Source of the DNA: Halobacillus litoralis
GTDB lineage: Bacteria > Bacillota > Bacilli > Bacillales > Halobacillaceae
DNA length: 64,000 nt
NCBI RefSeq assembly: GCF_009856415.1
Contig: NZ_WMEZ01000003.1
Location: 186,001-250,000 of the forward strand
Direction of reading: 5' to 3'
Shown here: positions 8,307 to 17,127 of the stretch, one piece after another
How positions within the stretch are numbered: the first letter of the stretch is position 1
Layout of the letters: the number at the start of each line of letters is the position of its first letter
The notes under the pieces: model-generated
Told to the model about the DNA's origin: nothing
Database searches by the model: none
Seen by the model: only the letters and a program-made list of their open reading frames with translations
Translations under genes and position numbers: made by a program

Positions 8307-9245
8307 TTATTCTTCTGTTTCCAAATCCGACTCCTGCGTGACGAGCTTTAATGGTACCGGAATCGTATCTTCAACTTCCTCACCTTGCAACACATCGGCA
8401 CCGGCCTGAACGGCAAGCTTGCCAATTTCCTCTGGCTGCTGAGCAACAGTAGCCGAAAGATTTCCATTCTGAATACTAATGATCGCATCATCGTTCCCGT
8501 CAAATCCGACGACAAGAACATCCCGACCTGAACTTTGAATGGCCTGATAGGCTCCGAGCGCCATTTCATCATTGTGAGCGAAAACAGCTTCAATGTCCGG
8601 ATTTCCCTGGATGATGTTTTCCATCGTATTCAATCCTTCCGTCCGGTCAAAGTTCGCCGTTTGCTTGGCTACAACGTCCAGTTTTTCATCAGCAATGTTG
8701 TGGAAACCAGCGCCGCGTTCTCGTGTCGCGGATGCGCCGGGGACACCTTCAAGTTCAGCTACTTTGGCACCTTCACCAAGCTGCTCAACCAAATACTCCC
8801 CTGCCATTTCGCCGCCTTTTTCGTTATCTGAGCTGACCAATGTCGCGACTTCCCCTTTTTCTGCCGAACGGTCAAGCGTCACGACCGGAATGCCTAAGCT
8901 GTTGGCTGACTGAACGGCCGTCGAAATAGCCGAAGAATCGGTAGGGTTGATCAGCAATACATCGACGCCTTGCTGGATCAAATCCTCCACGTCATTGATT
9001 TGTTTAGCTGCATCATTTTGCGCGTCTACGACTACGACTTCCATCCCTTGAGCCGCGGCCTCATTTTCTACCCCTTCTTTCATAGAAACGAAGAATGGGT
9101 TATTCAACGTAGATACGGACAGGCCGATTTTAATGTCATCCGGATTTTTATCCCCTTTCGGTTTCGCCCATTCCGGTGGCTGCAGCGAGCAGGCACCAAG
9201 GAATACCAGGGATAAACTCATCAGTAATACAACTAGCTTTTTCAT
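8307..9245 (-). CDS. rbsB: Ribose ABC transporter substrate-binding lipoprotein RbsB
   Basis: 312-aa lipoprotein that captures ribose outside the membrane for RbsAC. The ATG at 9245 follows AGGAGGGG; the frame extends upstream but without a ribosome site. The N terminus is a lipoprotein signal with LGAC lipobox (C19). The body is a type-1 periplasmic-binding domain: KIGLSVSTLNNPFF, DLIQQGVDVLLINPTDSSAI, PVVTLDR and VVGFDGNDDA are RbsB signatures. Last gene of rbsRKDACB, 10 bp after rbsC. Confidence 0.95.
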   Translation of the reverse strand: MKKLVVLLMSLSLVFLGACSLQPPEWAKPKGDKNPDDIKIGLSVSTLNNPFFVSMKEGVENEAAAQGMEVVVVDAQNDAAKQINDVEDLIQQGVDVLLINPTDSSAISTAVQSANSLGIPVVTLDRSAEKGEVATLVSSDNEKGGEMAGEYLVEQLGEGAKVAELEGVPGASATRERGAGFHNIADEKLDVVAKQTANFDRTEGLNTMENIIQGNPDIEAVFAHNDEMALGAYQAIQSSGRDVLVVGFDGNDDAIISIQNGNLSATVAQQPEEIGKLAVQAGADVLQGEEVEDTIPVPLKLVTQESDLETEE

Positions 9246-9255
9246 GTTACCCCTC

Positions 9256-10212
9256 CTATGCTGCTTTCTTTCGATCGATGAGTACGGCGATGATGATGAC
9301 GACACCTTTGACCACCATTTGGAAAAAGGACGACACGCCGAGAAGGTTCAAACCGTTGTTCAACGTTCCGATAATCAGGGCACCAATCAATGTCCCGATA
9401 ATCAAACCACGTCCGCCGGAAAGGCTTGTCCCGCCAAGAACAACAGCAGCGATCGCATCAAGTTCATACGAGGTACCCGCTGTCGGCTGCGCGGAGTTCA
9501 ACCGTGATGTAAGAATAGCTCCGGCAAGCGCTGAAAGCAGTCCTGCGAGTGAGTAGACCATCACTTTGATCCGAGAGACTTTGATACCTGAGATAAGGGC
9601 AGCCTTCTCGTTTCCTCCGATGGCATACGTTTTACGGCCGAATGGAGTTTTATGCAAAATCACCCACAGGACAGCAAAGGCAAGCAGCATCGTAATTGCT
9701 GGAACCGGAATCCCAAGGAAATATCCTCTTCCGAACAATTGGAAAGCATAGCTGTCGCCAAGCCCGGTAATCGGGTTCCCATCTGTATAAACAAGTGTCA
9801 GTCCGCGGAACATCGTCATCGTTGCAAGTGTCGCGATGAACGGAGCCATTTTCCCTTTGGTAATAAGAAGACCGTTAACCGCTCCCATGAGTGCTCCAAG
9901 CAAACATCCAATCAATATCGCTAAAATCGGATCCACACCTGAGACCATCATTCCGGCCATCAAGGCGCTGGATAAGGCGAGAATCGATCCGACGGATAAA
10001 TCGATGCCCCCGGTTAAGATGACGAATGTCATTCCATAGGCAATCAGAGCATTGATCGCGACTTGTCTTAATAGATTCAATAAGTTCAAGGGTTCAAGAA
10101 AACTAGGGTTAATAATGGAAACTGTCGCCATCAATACAAGTAAACCAACGAATGGTCCTAACTTCTGCATCACGTTTCCGACATGATTCGTTTTTTTGAT
10201 TGCATTAATCAT
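9256..10212 (-). CDS. rbsC: Ribose ABC transporter permease RbsC
   Basis: 318-aa integral membrane permease with 8-10 hydrophobic segments. The family motifs [30 protein letters not shown] and [17 protein letters not shown] are all intact. It starts inside the end of rbsA (8-bp overlap). Forms the membrane channel with RbsA as ATPase. Confidence 0.95.
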   Translation of the reverse strand: MINAIKKTNHVGNVMQKLGPFVGLLVLMATVSIINPSFLEPLNLLNLLRQVAINALIAYGMTFVILTGGIDLSVGSILALSSALMAGMMVSGVDPILAILIGCLLGALMGAVNGLLITKGKMAPFIATLATMTMFRGLTLVYTDGNPITGLGDSYAFQLFGRGYFLGIPVPAITMLLAFAVLWVILHKTPFGRKTYAIGGNEKAALISGIKVSRIKVMVYSLAGLLSALAGAILTSRLNSAQPTAGTSYELDAIAAVVLGGTSLSGGRGLIIGTLIGALIIGTLNNGLNLLGVSSFFQMVVKGVVIIIAVLIDRKKAA

Positions 10213-11695
10213 TGACTGTACCTCCTGTTGCCAGTGTCATAATTTTTTCCTGATCGGCTTCCTCTTTGGATAGTTCTCCAGCAATCGTTCCTTCATGGAC
10301 GACGAGCACCCGATCACTCATTCCCAATACTTCCGGTAGCTCAGAAGAAACCATGATGATGGCTACTCCTCTGTCTGTAAGTTCGTTCATCAGTTGATAA
10401 ATCTCCCGTTTCGCACCAACATCGACACCCCGGGTCGGCTCATCCAAAATGAGAACTTTCGGACCTATCCCGATCCATTTGGCAATGACAACCTTTTGCT
10501 GGTTTCCACCGGACAAGTTCTTGGCTTCTGTTTTGGCCGATTCGGTTTTTATCGTCAGCCTTTTGATGAGCATATCGACAAATTCACGCTCGCGTTTTTC
10601 TCCGATAAGACCTTTGTCTGTAAAACTGTACAAACTCGGAAGCGCGATGTTGTCCTGAATCGGGAAATCAAGAACGAGCCCTTCTTCTTTTCGGTTTTCC
10701 GTAATGAAACCGAGGCCAAGCTTGACCGCCTGACTCGGGCTTTTCACCGTCACTTTTTCTCCATTGATGAAAATGTCGCCCTGATACTTCCCATCCAAAC
10801 CGAAGATGGTGCGCATGATTTCCGTACGCCCTGCACCCATTAATCCGGCCACACCGACGATTTCACCTGAACGGGCACGAAAGCTAACATTCTCGAAGAG
10901 GCCTTTCCTCGTAAGATTTTTCACTTCCAACACAGCTTCTCCAGGCTTCGCTTCTCTCGCAGGAAAACGATCGGTCAGTTCACGGCCAACCATCTTTCGG
11001 ACGACATCATCAAAATTTGTTTCAGGGATCGGTGTGGTATCCACCGTCTGCCCATCACGCATGACTGTAATCGTATCGCAGATCGTGAAGATCTCCTCCA
11101 TCCGGTGAGAGATGTAAACGATGGATACGCCGGACTTTTTCAAGGAGCGAATGACTTCAAAAAGTTTCTCTATTTCCCTGTCTGTCAAAGCGGCTGTCGG
11201 CTCGTCCATGATGATGACTTTGGCATCTGTCATGAGCGCTTTAGCAATCTCGATCATCTGCTGTTCACCGACCGAACACTGGCCCGTTTCTTTGTGGAGT
11301 GGAATCGAAATGGATAGCTTCTCAAACTGCTCATTCGCAATCGCTTTCATTTTATTCGTTTGAATGAGACCAAAATGTGTAACCGGTTCCTTATTGATGA
11401 ATAAATTTTCCAGCACCGTCATATCCGGCCATACATTCAACTCCTGATGGATGAAAGCAATGCCGAATTCTTCCGCTTCCTTTGGGTTGGCGAACGTTTT
11501 TGCTTTCCCATCGATTTCGATTGTACCTTCGTCCTTCTTATGAAGCCCTGTCAGGATATTCATGAGCGTAGATTTACCTGCTCCGTTTTCGCCCATCAGG
11601 GCATGAACTTCTCCGTCTTTTATGTGTATATCAACGCCTTCAAGGACTTTATTCTTACCGAAAGCTTTATGAATCTCGTTCATACGGATTTCCAT
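10205..11695 (-). CDS. rbsA: Ribose ABC transporter ATP-binding protein RbsA
   Basis: 496 aa, two ATPase halves. The first half has Walker [10 protein letters not shown] (35-43), a signature followed by MDEPTAAL; the second has the degenerate Walker [11 protein letters not shown] normal for sugar importers, then [14 protein letters not shown] and [24 protein letters not shown] precedes the ATG. Overlaps rbsC by 8 bp and follows rbsD by 14 bp. It carries a second copy of the operator-like sequence (11376-11390). Confidence 0.95.
   Translation of the reverse strand: MEIRMNEIHKAFGKNKVLEGVDIHIKDGEVHALMGENGAGKSTLMNILTGLHKKDEGTIEIDGKAKTFANPKEAEEFGIAFIHQELNVWPDMTVLENLFINKEPVTHFGLIQTNKMKAIANEQFEKLSISIPLHKETGQCSVGEQQMIEIAKALMTDAKVIIMDEPTAALTDREIEKLFEVIRSLKKSGVSIVYISHRMEEIFTICDTITVMRDGQTVDTTPIPETNFDDVVRKMVGRELTDRFPAREAKPGEAVLEVKNLTRKGLFENVSFRARSGEIVGVAGLMGAGRTEIMRTIFGLDGKYQGDIFINGEKVTVKSPSQAVKLGLGFITENRKEEGLVLDFPIQDNIALPSLYSFTDKGLIGEKREREFVDMLIKRLTIKTESAKTEAKNLSGGNQQKVVIAKWIGIGPKVLILDEPTRGVDVGAKREIYQLMNELTDRGVAIIMVSSELPEVLGMSDRVLVVHEGTIAGELSKEEADQEKIMTLATGGTVND
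11376..11390. promoter_or_regulatory. Operator-like sequence inside rbsA
   Basis: TGTGTAACCGGTTCC shares its first 13 bases with the operator before rbsR. Here it encodes the residues EPVTH, so coding coincidence is possible; as an intragenic CcpA/RbsR site it would act as a roadblock. Pattern match only. Confidence 0.25.
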
Positions 11696-11709
11696 GATTG
11701 CTCACCTCT

Positions 11710-12096
11710 TTAAAAAGTTACTCCAGCGTGAAGGATACAATTTGCATAGGGGGTGATCTCCCCTGTCCGCACCACCGCTTTGGCCTGTTTCAACTGATCT
11801 TTGAGTGCTTCATGAGTGAGAGAATCCATTTCGCCAAACCATTCGTTCATCCCTTCATGAACTGAGGGGTTCTGCTCCATTTCCTCTGCAACGGTGACAC
11901 GTTCGACAACCATTTCTTCTTTCAATACCTCCACGACGTCAAGAAAAGAAGGAACCCCATGCTTTAAAGACAGGTCGATCTTTTTCACTCCGTCCGGCAC
12001 GGGAAGCCCCGCATCAGCAACAACGATGGTATCGGTATGCCCGAGATCTGCAAAAACTTTGGATAGATGACTGTTCAAAATGCCGTGTCTTTTCAT
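11710..12096 (-). CDS. rbsD: D-ribose pyranase RbsD
   Basis: 128 aa, the usual length. Converts beta-pyranose to furanose ribose before phosphorylation by RbsK. Family motifs: MKRHGILNSHLSKVFADLGHTD at the start with the catalytic histidine (H20), VVADAGLPVP, and the C-terminal RTGEITPYANCILHAGV. Overlaps rbsK by four bases (ATGA type), implying coupled translation. Confidence 0.95.
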   Translation of the reverse strand: MKRHGILNSHLSKVFADLGHTDTIVVADAGLPVPDGVKKIDLSLKHGVPSFLDVVEVLKEEMVVERVTVAEEMEQNPSVHEGMNEWFGEMDSLTHEALKDQLKQAKAVVRTGEITPYANCILHAGVTF

Positions 12097-12992
12097 TCCG
12101 CGAGTCCCCTTTCTACTTCTTCCCGCCCAGGCATGCCGCCTTGGGCTCCAAACCCTGTAACGGACAAGGAAGCCGCTCGATTCGCGAAGCGCAGACTTTC
12201 TTTCAAGTCCATCCCTTCGGCTATTGCTGTTCCAAAGGCCGCATTGAATGTATCACCCGCGCCCGTGGTGTCTATGGGTTCAACAGGAAAGGAAGGAACG
12301 AGCACCTCTTCTTTTCCATCAAAATAGCGGACACCCGCTGCTCCTTCTGTAATGAACAGTTTATTAGGATGTTTCTTTAATACCGTAGCTAGTTCTTCGC
12401 CATGGAAAAGGAGGGCAGCTTCATGTTCATTCGGCGTAAGATAGCTCACTTGTTCCACGACCCGTTTAGGGATTTCCCTCGCTGGTGCGGGGTTCAATAG
12501 CAAAGGCACACCAAGTTCGTAACATAATTGGGCTGTTTCAATCACGGTTTCTTCAGGAACTTCCTGCTGGATCATCACAAGGTCACACGTTTCAATGAAG
12601 TCTCTCTTTTCTTTCACATAGGCAGAAGTGACGTGATCGTTGGCTCCTTTGACGACAACGATGCTGTTGTCTCCTTCCGCTAAAATAATGTGAGCCGTTC
12701 CACTTCTTTCATGTGTAACCGGTTCCACATAATCCGTCTGAACGCCATTCGATTTGAAATTATTTAAGATCGCTTCTCCGTAGGCGTCCTCTCCTACTCG
12801 GCCGATCATATACACGTCTGCTCCGAGACGGGCGGCGGCAACAGCCTGGTTCGCCCCTTTGCCTCCAGGTACGGTTTCAAAAGATTCACCAAGAACCGTT
12901 TCGCCCGCGCCCGGACGCCGCTTGGATGTCACAACTAAATCCATGGACGAGCTGCCGATCACAGCTATTTTGGGTTTTCTCATACGTTTCAT
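12093..12992 (-). CDS. rbsK: Ribokinase RbsK
   Basis: 299-aa PfkB-family sugar kinase, ribose to ribose-5-phosphate. Motifs: PGGKGANQAVAAARLG near residue 42 for sugar binding and PIDTTGAGDTFNAAF near 238 with the catalytic aspartate and anion hole. Overlaps rbsR upstream and rbsD downstream by four bases each, so RbsR, RbsK and RbsD are translationally coupled. An operator-like sequence lies inside it at 12712-12726. Confidence 0.95.
   Translation of the reverse strand: MKRMRKPKIAVIGSSSMDLVVTSKRRPGAGETVLGESFETVPGGKGANQAVAAARLGADVYMIGRVGEDAYGEAILNNFKSNGVQTDYVEPVTHERSGTAHIILAEGDNSIVVVKGANDHVTSAYVKEKRDFIETCDLVMIQQEVPEETVIETAQLCYELGVPLLLNPAPAREIPKRVVEQVSYLTPNEHEAALLFHGEELATVLKKHPNKLFITEGAAGVRYFDGKEEVLVPSFPVEPIDTTGAGDTFNAAFGTAIAEGMDLKESLRFANRAASLSVTGFGAQGGMPGREEVERGLAE
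12712..12726. promoter_or_regulatory. Operator-like sequence inside rbsK
   Basis: TGTGTAACCGGTTCC is identical to the copy in rbsA and shares 13 bases with the rbs operator. It too encodes EPVTH. Possible intragenic cre/RbsR roadblock; pattern only. Confidence 0.25.
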
Positions 12993-13966
12993 TCCTTTCG
13001 TGTCGTCTTTCGTTCTATTAATTCCACAGGCATTTGAATGGTCTGTTCAACGCCTGGTTCTTTCTTTATCGTCCGTATCAACAGTTTTGCCGCTTCCCTT
13101 CCCATTTCATAGGCGGGCTGACGTATCGTGGAAAGCGTCGGATAGGACAAACGGCTTTGTGGAATATCGTCATAACCGATGATTTGTACATCCTCAGGAA
13201 TACGCTTTCCTCGTTCCATAGCCTCATGAATGATCGCAATCCCGACAATGTCGTTACTCGCAATAATTCCATCTGTATCTGAAAACTTATCAAACAGTTC
13301 TTCTGCCCAACCCTGTGCCTCTTCAAAAGAATAGGAGGTCGTGGACAGTACAGAAAAATCAACATCCGCCTGACTCAGCTCTTCAATCGCTCCTTGGAAG
13401 CGGTCCTGTGCGGGCTTGATATTGGCCGGTCCTTTCACTAGCGTAATCCTTTCTGCTCCTTTTTCAATAAGGGTTTTCGCTGCCAGGCGACCACCCTCTC
13501 TTCCATCCGCGTAAACCGCTGGATAGTTTTCCGATGCCCGGTCCAGGAGGACGAGTGGCAGATCGAGAGCCTCATAAATTTTATAATCGACATGATTGGT
13601 TGCCGTAATGATTCCGACCACATTATTCTGGACGAACGTTTGTATATATTCCAGTTCCTTTTGAATATTTTCATCACTATTCCCAAGCAGAAGCCGATAT
13701 CCAGCCTGGCTCAGTTCATCTTCCACACCTCTTGCCAGCTGTGGAAAGAACGGGTTCGTAATATCAGGTAAAAGCAGACCGATCAGACGGGACTCCCTTT
13801 TATAAAGAGAACGTGCCACTTCGTTCGGACTGTAGTTCAATTCAGCAATGGCTTCCATCACTTTCTTTCTCGTATCTGCTCCAACATAGCCATTATCGTT
13901 TAACACACGTGAAACGGTAGCCACTGAAACGCCTGCTTCACGTGCAACATCTTTGATTGTTACCAT
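12989..13966 (-). CDS. rbsR: Ribose operon repressor RbsR (LacI family)
   Basis: 325 aa. LacI-type helix-turn-helix at residues 2-25 (TIKDVAREAGVSVATVSRVL) and hinge NYSPNEVARSL, then a sugar-binding core (LLLPDITNPFFPQLARGVE, IIASNDIVGIA, IIGYDDIPQS). First gene of the operon; two palindromic operators flank its promoter. Represses rbs until ribose binds, by family knowledge. Confidence 0.93.
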   Translation of the reverse strand: MVTIKDVAREAGVSVATVSRVLNDNGYVGADTRKKVMEAIAELNYSPNEVARSLYKRESRLIGLLLPDITNPFFPQLARGVEDELSQAGYRLLLGNSDENIQKELEYIQTFVQNNVVGIITATNHVDYKIYEALDLPLVLLDRASENYPAVYADGREGGRLAAKTLIEKGAERITLVKGPANIKPAQDRFQGAIEELSQADVDFSVLSTTSYSFEEAQGWAEELFDKFSDTDGIIASNDIVGIAIIHEAMERGKRIPEDVQIIGYDDIPQSRLSYPTLSTIRQPAYEMGREAAKLLIRTIKKEPGVEQTIQMPVELIERKTTRKE

Positions 13967-13981
13967 TCGTTCACCTCTGTG

Positions 13982-13995
13982 TGTAACCGGTTACA
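13982..13995. promoter_or_regulatory. rbs operator O1 (LacI/CcpA-type palindrome)
   Basis: TGTAACCGGTTACA is a perfect 14-bp palindrome with the central CG expected of LacI-family sites and fits the cre consensus TGWNANCGNTNWCA at every position. It lies just downstream of the -10 element, where bound RbsR or CcpA would block initiation. Confidence 0.8.
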
Positions 13996-13998
13996 GAT

Positions 13999-14028
13999 AA
14001 AGTACCACATCCTTGTAATCGTTTGCAA
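13999..14028 (-). promoter_or_regulatory. rbs operon promoter
   Basis: Minus strand TTGCAA (14023-14028), 18-base spacer, TACTTT (13999-14004). It lies between operators O1 and O2 and about 35 bp before the rbsR start. Housekeeping sigma-type promoter by pattern. Confidence 0.6.
14014..14027. promoter_or_regulatory. rbs operator O2 overlapping the -35 element
   Basis: TGTAATCGTTTGCA matches the cre/LacI consensus in 13 of 14 positions and overlaps the -35 box. Its centre is 32 bp from that of O1, about three helical turns, a spacing that would allow two dimers on one face. Confidence 0.5.
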
Positions 14029-14111
14029 GAACTTTTTTATGGAGATGGAACATGTTTGATCATAAAATTGATATGATGAAACTCACAACCTATGAAAAGG
14101 AGCTCTTACAT

Positions 14112-14780
14112 ATGCTACGTGCCATCATTTTTGATATGGATGGAACCTTGTTCCAGACAGAAAAAATCCTTGAAGTATCACTTGTAGAAACGTTTGATCA
14201 CTTGAGAGATTCATATGAATGGGAAGGAGAAACACCTCTTCAAAAGTACAAGGAAATCATGGGGGTTCCTCTCCCTACGGTGTGGAGAACCCTGCTCCCC
14301 CATCACTCGGAGGAGATCAGACACCAGGCAAACGTCTACTTTCTAGAAAAACTCATCCTCAACATTCAAAAAGGGAAAGGCGCGCTCTACCCTCATGTTG
14401 AAGAAACCCTTGAAGCGTTGCATAAAGAAGGATACTCCCTTTACATCGCCAGCAACGGTTTAATCGATTATTTGCAGGCCATCGTCGAATACTATCGTCT
14501 GGATCGCTGGGTGACAGAAACGTTCAGTATCGAGCAGATCGACTCGTTGGACAAAGTCGATTTGGTGGCGTCCATCCAGGAAAAATACGGCTTTAAACAA
14601 GGCGCAGTTGTCGGAGACCGTCTCTCAGATATTCAAGCCGCTGAGAAAAACGGTTTGACCTCTGTAGGTTGTCGGTTTGATTTTGCCCAAGAAGAGGAAC
14701 TTGCTGAAGCCGATCATGTCATTGACGATTTTTCTTCACTGAACGAAGTAATACGAGTCATTGAAAAGTTGCACGTTTGA
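14112..14780 (+). CDS. HAD-superfamily phosphatase
   Basis: 222-aa hydrolase. Motif I DMDGT with nucleophile D8, motif II ASNG, motif III lysine in DKVDL, and motif IV VVGDRLSDIQAAEKNG. AAAGGAG lies ten bases before the ATG at 14112; an ATG 60 bases upstream has no ribosome site. Divergent from the rbs operon and ending in a terminator. The cap looks like the PGP/pyrophosphatase class; substrate is not shown. Confidence 0.88.
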   Translation: MLRAIIFDMDGTLFQTEKILEVSLVETFDHLRDSYEWEGETPLQKYKEIMGVPLPTVWRTLLPHHSEEIRHQANVYFLEKLILNIQKGKGALYPHVEETLEALHKEGYSLYIASNGLIDYLQAIVEYYRLDRWVTETFSIEQIDSLDKVDLVASIQEKYGFKQGAVVGDRLSDIQAAEKNGLTSVGCRFDFAQEEELAEADHVIDDFSSLNEVIRVIEKLHV

Positions 14781-14793
14781 CGGATACATAAAG

Positions 14794-14828
14794 AAAGCAG
14801 CTACCCTTGTCACAGGCAGCTGCTTTTT
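14794..14828. terminator. Bidirectional terminator between HAD and LysR genes
   Basis: AAAGCAGCT and AGCTGCTTT form the stem, with inner pairing CCCT/AGG, followed by T on the plus strand. It touches the stop codon of the convergent LysR gene. Confidence 0.8.
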
Positions 14829-15664
14829 CATTGGATATCTGTAAATAGACCGCTCAAGTAATCAAGGTTCTCCTCTGTTCGTGCGTAAAGATACATGTCT
14901 CTTTTAAAAGGATTGTCTTGAATCGGTAAAAACACGACGCCCCGATATTCCACTTGCTGAACCATCATCTCTGGAAGGTAAGCAATCCCCATTCCAAGTG
15001 ACACCAACCCCGCCATAGCGTGATACTGGGATTCTATCACATCACCTGTGAATTCATACTCACGCATGATCGTCCGCACCTTTTCAGATAAAGGACCCTC
15101 TGTCGGGATGATTTGAGTTTCCTCTAAACATTCCTCAAGCGTGACGGCCTGTTTTTCTGATAATGGAGAGGTTATGGGGATGTCAGCTATAAATTGATCT
15201 GTGAACAAATAGTAGGACCGTAGCGTCTTATACGCAGGTGTGTCCTGGATAATAGCTGCATCCATCTCGCCTTTCTCAAGTAATGGAAGAAGATCTTTAC
15301 TATCATCTTTGATGACTGTCACATGAAGGTTCCCTCTTACCAGCTTATCGTAATACTTGGGCAGATAATAGGAAGTAAGCACAGGTGTGGAACCAAAACG
15401 GATGTGATCTTCATGGGACTGGTATTGTTTCACGGTTTGATGAATACGCCCGAATAACGGCGTCAGCTCCTCCACCATACCTTTTCCTTTTTCCGTAAGC
15501 TCTACACCATAGGAAGCTCTGTTGAAAAGGGAAAACCCAAGCTCTTCCTCCAACTTTCTCATCTGTTTGCTCAGTGCCGGTTGAGAAATATACAAAGCTT
15601 CTGCTGCTTTCGTGAAACTCCGTTGTTTGGCGACTTCGATAAAGGCGTTTAATTTCTGCAGCAT
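14828..15664 (-). CDS. LysR-family regulator divergent from SMR efflux pair
   Basis: 278 aa. Winged helix at residues 1-60 (FTKAAEALYISQPALSKQMRKLEEELG) and effector-binding domain starting HIRFGSTPVLTSYYLP. It is transcribed away from two SMR genes across a 135-bp gap that holds a 15-bp palindrome, the classical arrangement for a LysR protein controlling its neighbour. The inducer is unknown; the SMR partners suggest a cationic compound. Confidence 0.85.
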   Translation of the reverse strand: MLQKLNAFIEVAKQRSFTKAAEALYISQPALSKQMRKLEEELGFSLFNRASYGVELTEKGKGMVEELTPLFGRIHQTVKQYQSHEDHIRFGSTPVLTSYYLPKYYDKLVRGNLHVTVIKDDSKDLLPLLEKGEMDAAIIQDTPAYKTLRSYYLFTDQFIADIPITSPLSEKQAVTLEECLEETQIIPTEGPLSEKVRTIMREYEFTGDVIESQYHAMAGLVSLGMGIAYLPEMMVQQVEYRGVVFLPIQDNPFKRDMYLYARTEENLDYLSGLFTDIQ

Positions 15665-15703
15665 TCTCTTACCCCTTTTCTGTATTTGTAGAATATCTCC
15701 ATT

Positions 15704-15718
15704 ATAACCTCAGGTTAT
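15704..15718. promoter_or_regulatory. LysR operator (T-N11-A) in the LysR/SMR gap
   Basis: ATAACCT-C-AGGTTAT, a perfect dyad with a single central base, contains T-N11-A (15705-15717). It lies 40 bp before the LysR ATG and 80 bp before the SMR ATG, as expected for a shared control site. Confidence 0.65.
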
Positions 15719-15799
15719 GATGGTATGACAATTCGATTGTTCCTACTTCCTCCGGTTTCTTTTATTCTGAGAATAGAAGAAAGAAAAAAGGAGGACGGA

Positions 15800-16135
15800 A
15801 TGATGAAAACCTATCTTTTATTAGGAATCTCCATTTTGTTTGAAGCTGCCGGGGCGACGGCGATGAAATATTCGGAAGGCTTTACGAATGTCACGGCCAG
15901 CCTTGTCGTCATTTTCTGCTATGCTCTTGCCGTTTCCTTCTATATATTTATTACTAAAAATCATGAAATCGGGATGATCAACGCCTTATGGTCGGGCGGT
16001 GGGACGCTGCTTGTCACATTATTAGGTGTTGGTTTGCTGGGGGAATCGGCGACGATGTCCAAACTTCTCGGACTGACGTTGATCCTGGCAGGAATGGTGG
16101 GCTTGACAGTACCAGGTAAAGAAAGGAGAGTATAA
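15800..16135 (+). CDS. SMR-family multidrug efflux subunit
   Basis: 111 aa, four hydrophobic segments. AGGAGG lies five bases before the first ATG of a double ATG (15800/15803). The conserved glutamate of the first helix is present (LFEAAGATAMKYSEGF) and the loop MINALWSGGGTLLVTLLGVGLLGE is typical. Two-gene SMR pairs form asymmetric heterodimers driven by proton exchange. The partner begins 2 bp after the stop. Confidence 0.88.
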   Translation: MMKTYLLLGISILFEAAGATAMKYSEGFTNVTASLVVIFCYALAVSFYIFITKNHEIGMINALWSGGGTLLVTLLGVGLLGESATMSKLLGLTLILAGMVGLTVPGKERRV

Positions 16136-16137
16136 CT

Positions 16138-16437
16138 ATGGGTTATTTGATACTTTCTCTAGTATTTGCGACAATCGGCAACATTTCCGTGAAATTATCC
16201 TACGGTTTCAAGCGGCTTATCCCCAGCATTACAGCCTTTGTTTTCATTGGAGCATGCCTGTATTTTCTCACGCTGAGTGTCCAGACAATCGAAGTCGGCA
16301 TCGCCTATGCCATTTGGAGCGGGGTCTCCATTATGGCCACCACGATCTTTGGAATCCTACTTTTCAATGAAAAAGCAAGCCGAAGAAAGTTCCTCTTTAT
16401 CATTCTCATTATTCTTGGCGTGATGATTATTAAATAA
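16138..16437 (+). CDS. SMR-family multidrug efflux subunit (partner)
   Basis: 99 aa, four hydrophobic segments. The membrane-embedded acidic residue usual in helix 1 is absent here (LVFATIGNISVKLSYGF has no glutamate), which fits the pattern of paired SMRs where one subunit differs. The motif GIAYAIWSGVSIMATTIFGILLFNE is strong. Directly behind its partner. Confidence 0.87.
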   Translation: MGYLILSLVFATIGNISVKLSYGFKRLIPSITAFVFIGACLYFLTLSVQTIEVGIAYAIWSGVSIMATTIFGILLFNEKASRRKFLFIILIILGVMIIK

Positions 16438-16439
16438 AA

Positions 16440-16472
16440 GGAGAGAAGGGTTCCTGCAAAGGCCCTCTCTCC
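16440..16472 (-). terminator. Hairpin between SMR operon and convergent small gene
   Basis: GGAGAGA and TCTCTCC with inner GGG/CCC form a long stem. The T-rich run (TTTTATTT) is on the minus strand side, so it chiefly ends the minus-strand gene at 16486. Confidence 0.6.
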
Positions 16473-16485
16473 ACTGTGAAGGAAG

Positions 16486-16665
16486 TCACTCTTTTTTTCG
16501 TTCAAGAATGCGATCCACTTTTTCTTCCACTCTGTCCAGCTGACTCTTCCTTCTTTTTGTCGAAAGGAAGATCGCAACGACCCCTATGATCACGCCGATA
16601 AAAATAGCAAAAAACAAAAGTTGTGCGACCATATCCCCTATAACGAAACTTCCTGCATTCTCCAC
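16486..16665 (-). CDS. Small membrane protein with coiled-coil tail
   Basis: 59 aa from GTG 16665, chosen because GGGGGAG lies seven bases upstream; a TTG at 16671 is too close to that site. One long hydrophobic segment (LLFFAIFIGVIIGVVAIFL) followed by a charged heptad-like tail ending DRVEEKVDRILERKKE. Unrecognised family; such proteins are common in Bacillaceae. Confidence 0.65.
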   Translation of the reverse strand: MENAGSFVIGDMVAQLLFFAIFIGVIIGVVAIFLSTKRRKSQLDRVEEKVDRILERKKE

Positions 16666-16693
16666 TTCCAAACTCCCCCTTTTATTTCTATCG

Positions 16694-17077
16694 TTATTCT
16701 ATGTACTCCAAATCCAGTGTCTCTTCCTTTTCTCCCCATTCAATCGTAACCTGGATCTCGTGATCTTTTCTGGTCACCGCACATCCAGAGCAGAAGTTCC
16801 CCATTTGTTGAACCATCCCATCATTTAACAAGACGTAATCACCTTCTCTACCACCGGTAGGACTATCCAGGGTGTAGTTGATGTTTTCCGGAGCTTCACC
16901 TTCCCCTACATACGTGATGTGAAGACTTGTCGATTCACTGTCTTCTGATTTTACATCCGCGATGTATTCGACCTCCCAATTCTCGCTTTCTTCTTGAAAA
17001 TGCAAGGTTTTCTGCCCTAGACATCCGGTTAGTACCACCGCGGTCATGAAAAAGAAAATAAACGTGAGATACTTCAT
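16694..17077 (-). CDS. Putative lipoprotein
   Basis: 127 aa from the ATG at 17077, preceded by GGGAGG. Lipoprotein signal with LTGC lipobox (C about 18). The mature part is a small beta-rich extracellular domain containing FCSGCAVTRKD, a CxxC pair that could bind metal or form a disulfide. Not recognised. It sits between aadK and a small membrane gene on the same strand. Confidence 0.75.
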   Translation of the reverse strand: MKYLTFIFFFMTAVVLTGCLGQKTLHFQEESENWEVEYIADVKSEDSESTSLHITYVGEGEAPENINYTLDSPTGGREGDYVLLNDGMVQQMGNFCSGCAVTRKDHEIQVTIEWGEKEETLDLEYIE

Positions 17078-17127
17078 GCAATTGCCTCCCTTCTCATTAT
17101 TCATATGCACTGAGGACACATCCCCAT

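Noticed and set aside
15665-15799. Guanidine (ykkC) riboswitch before the SMR pair
   Set aside because: Conserved ykkC motifs not seen; gap is short and holds a LysR dyad instead.
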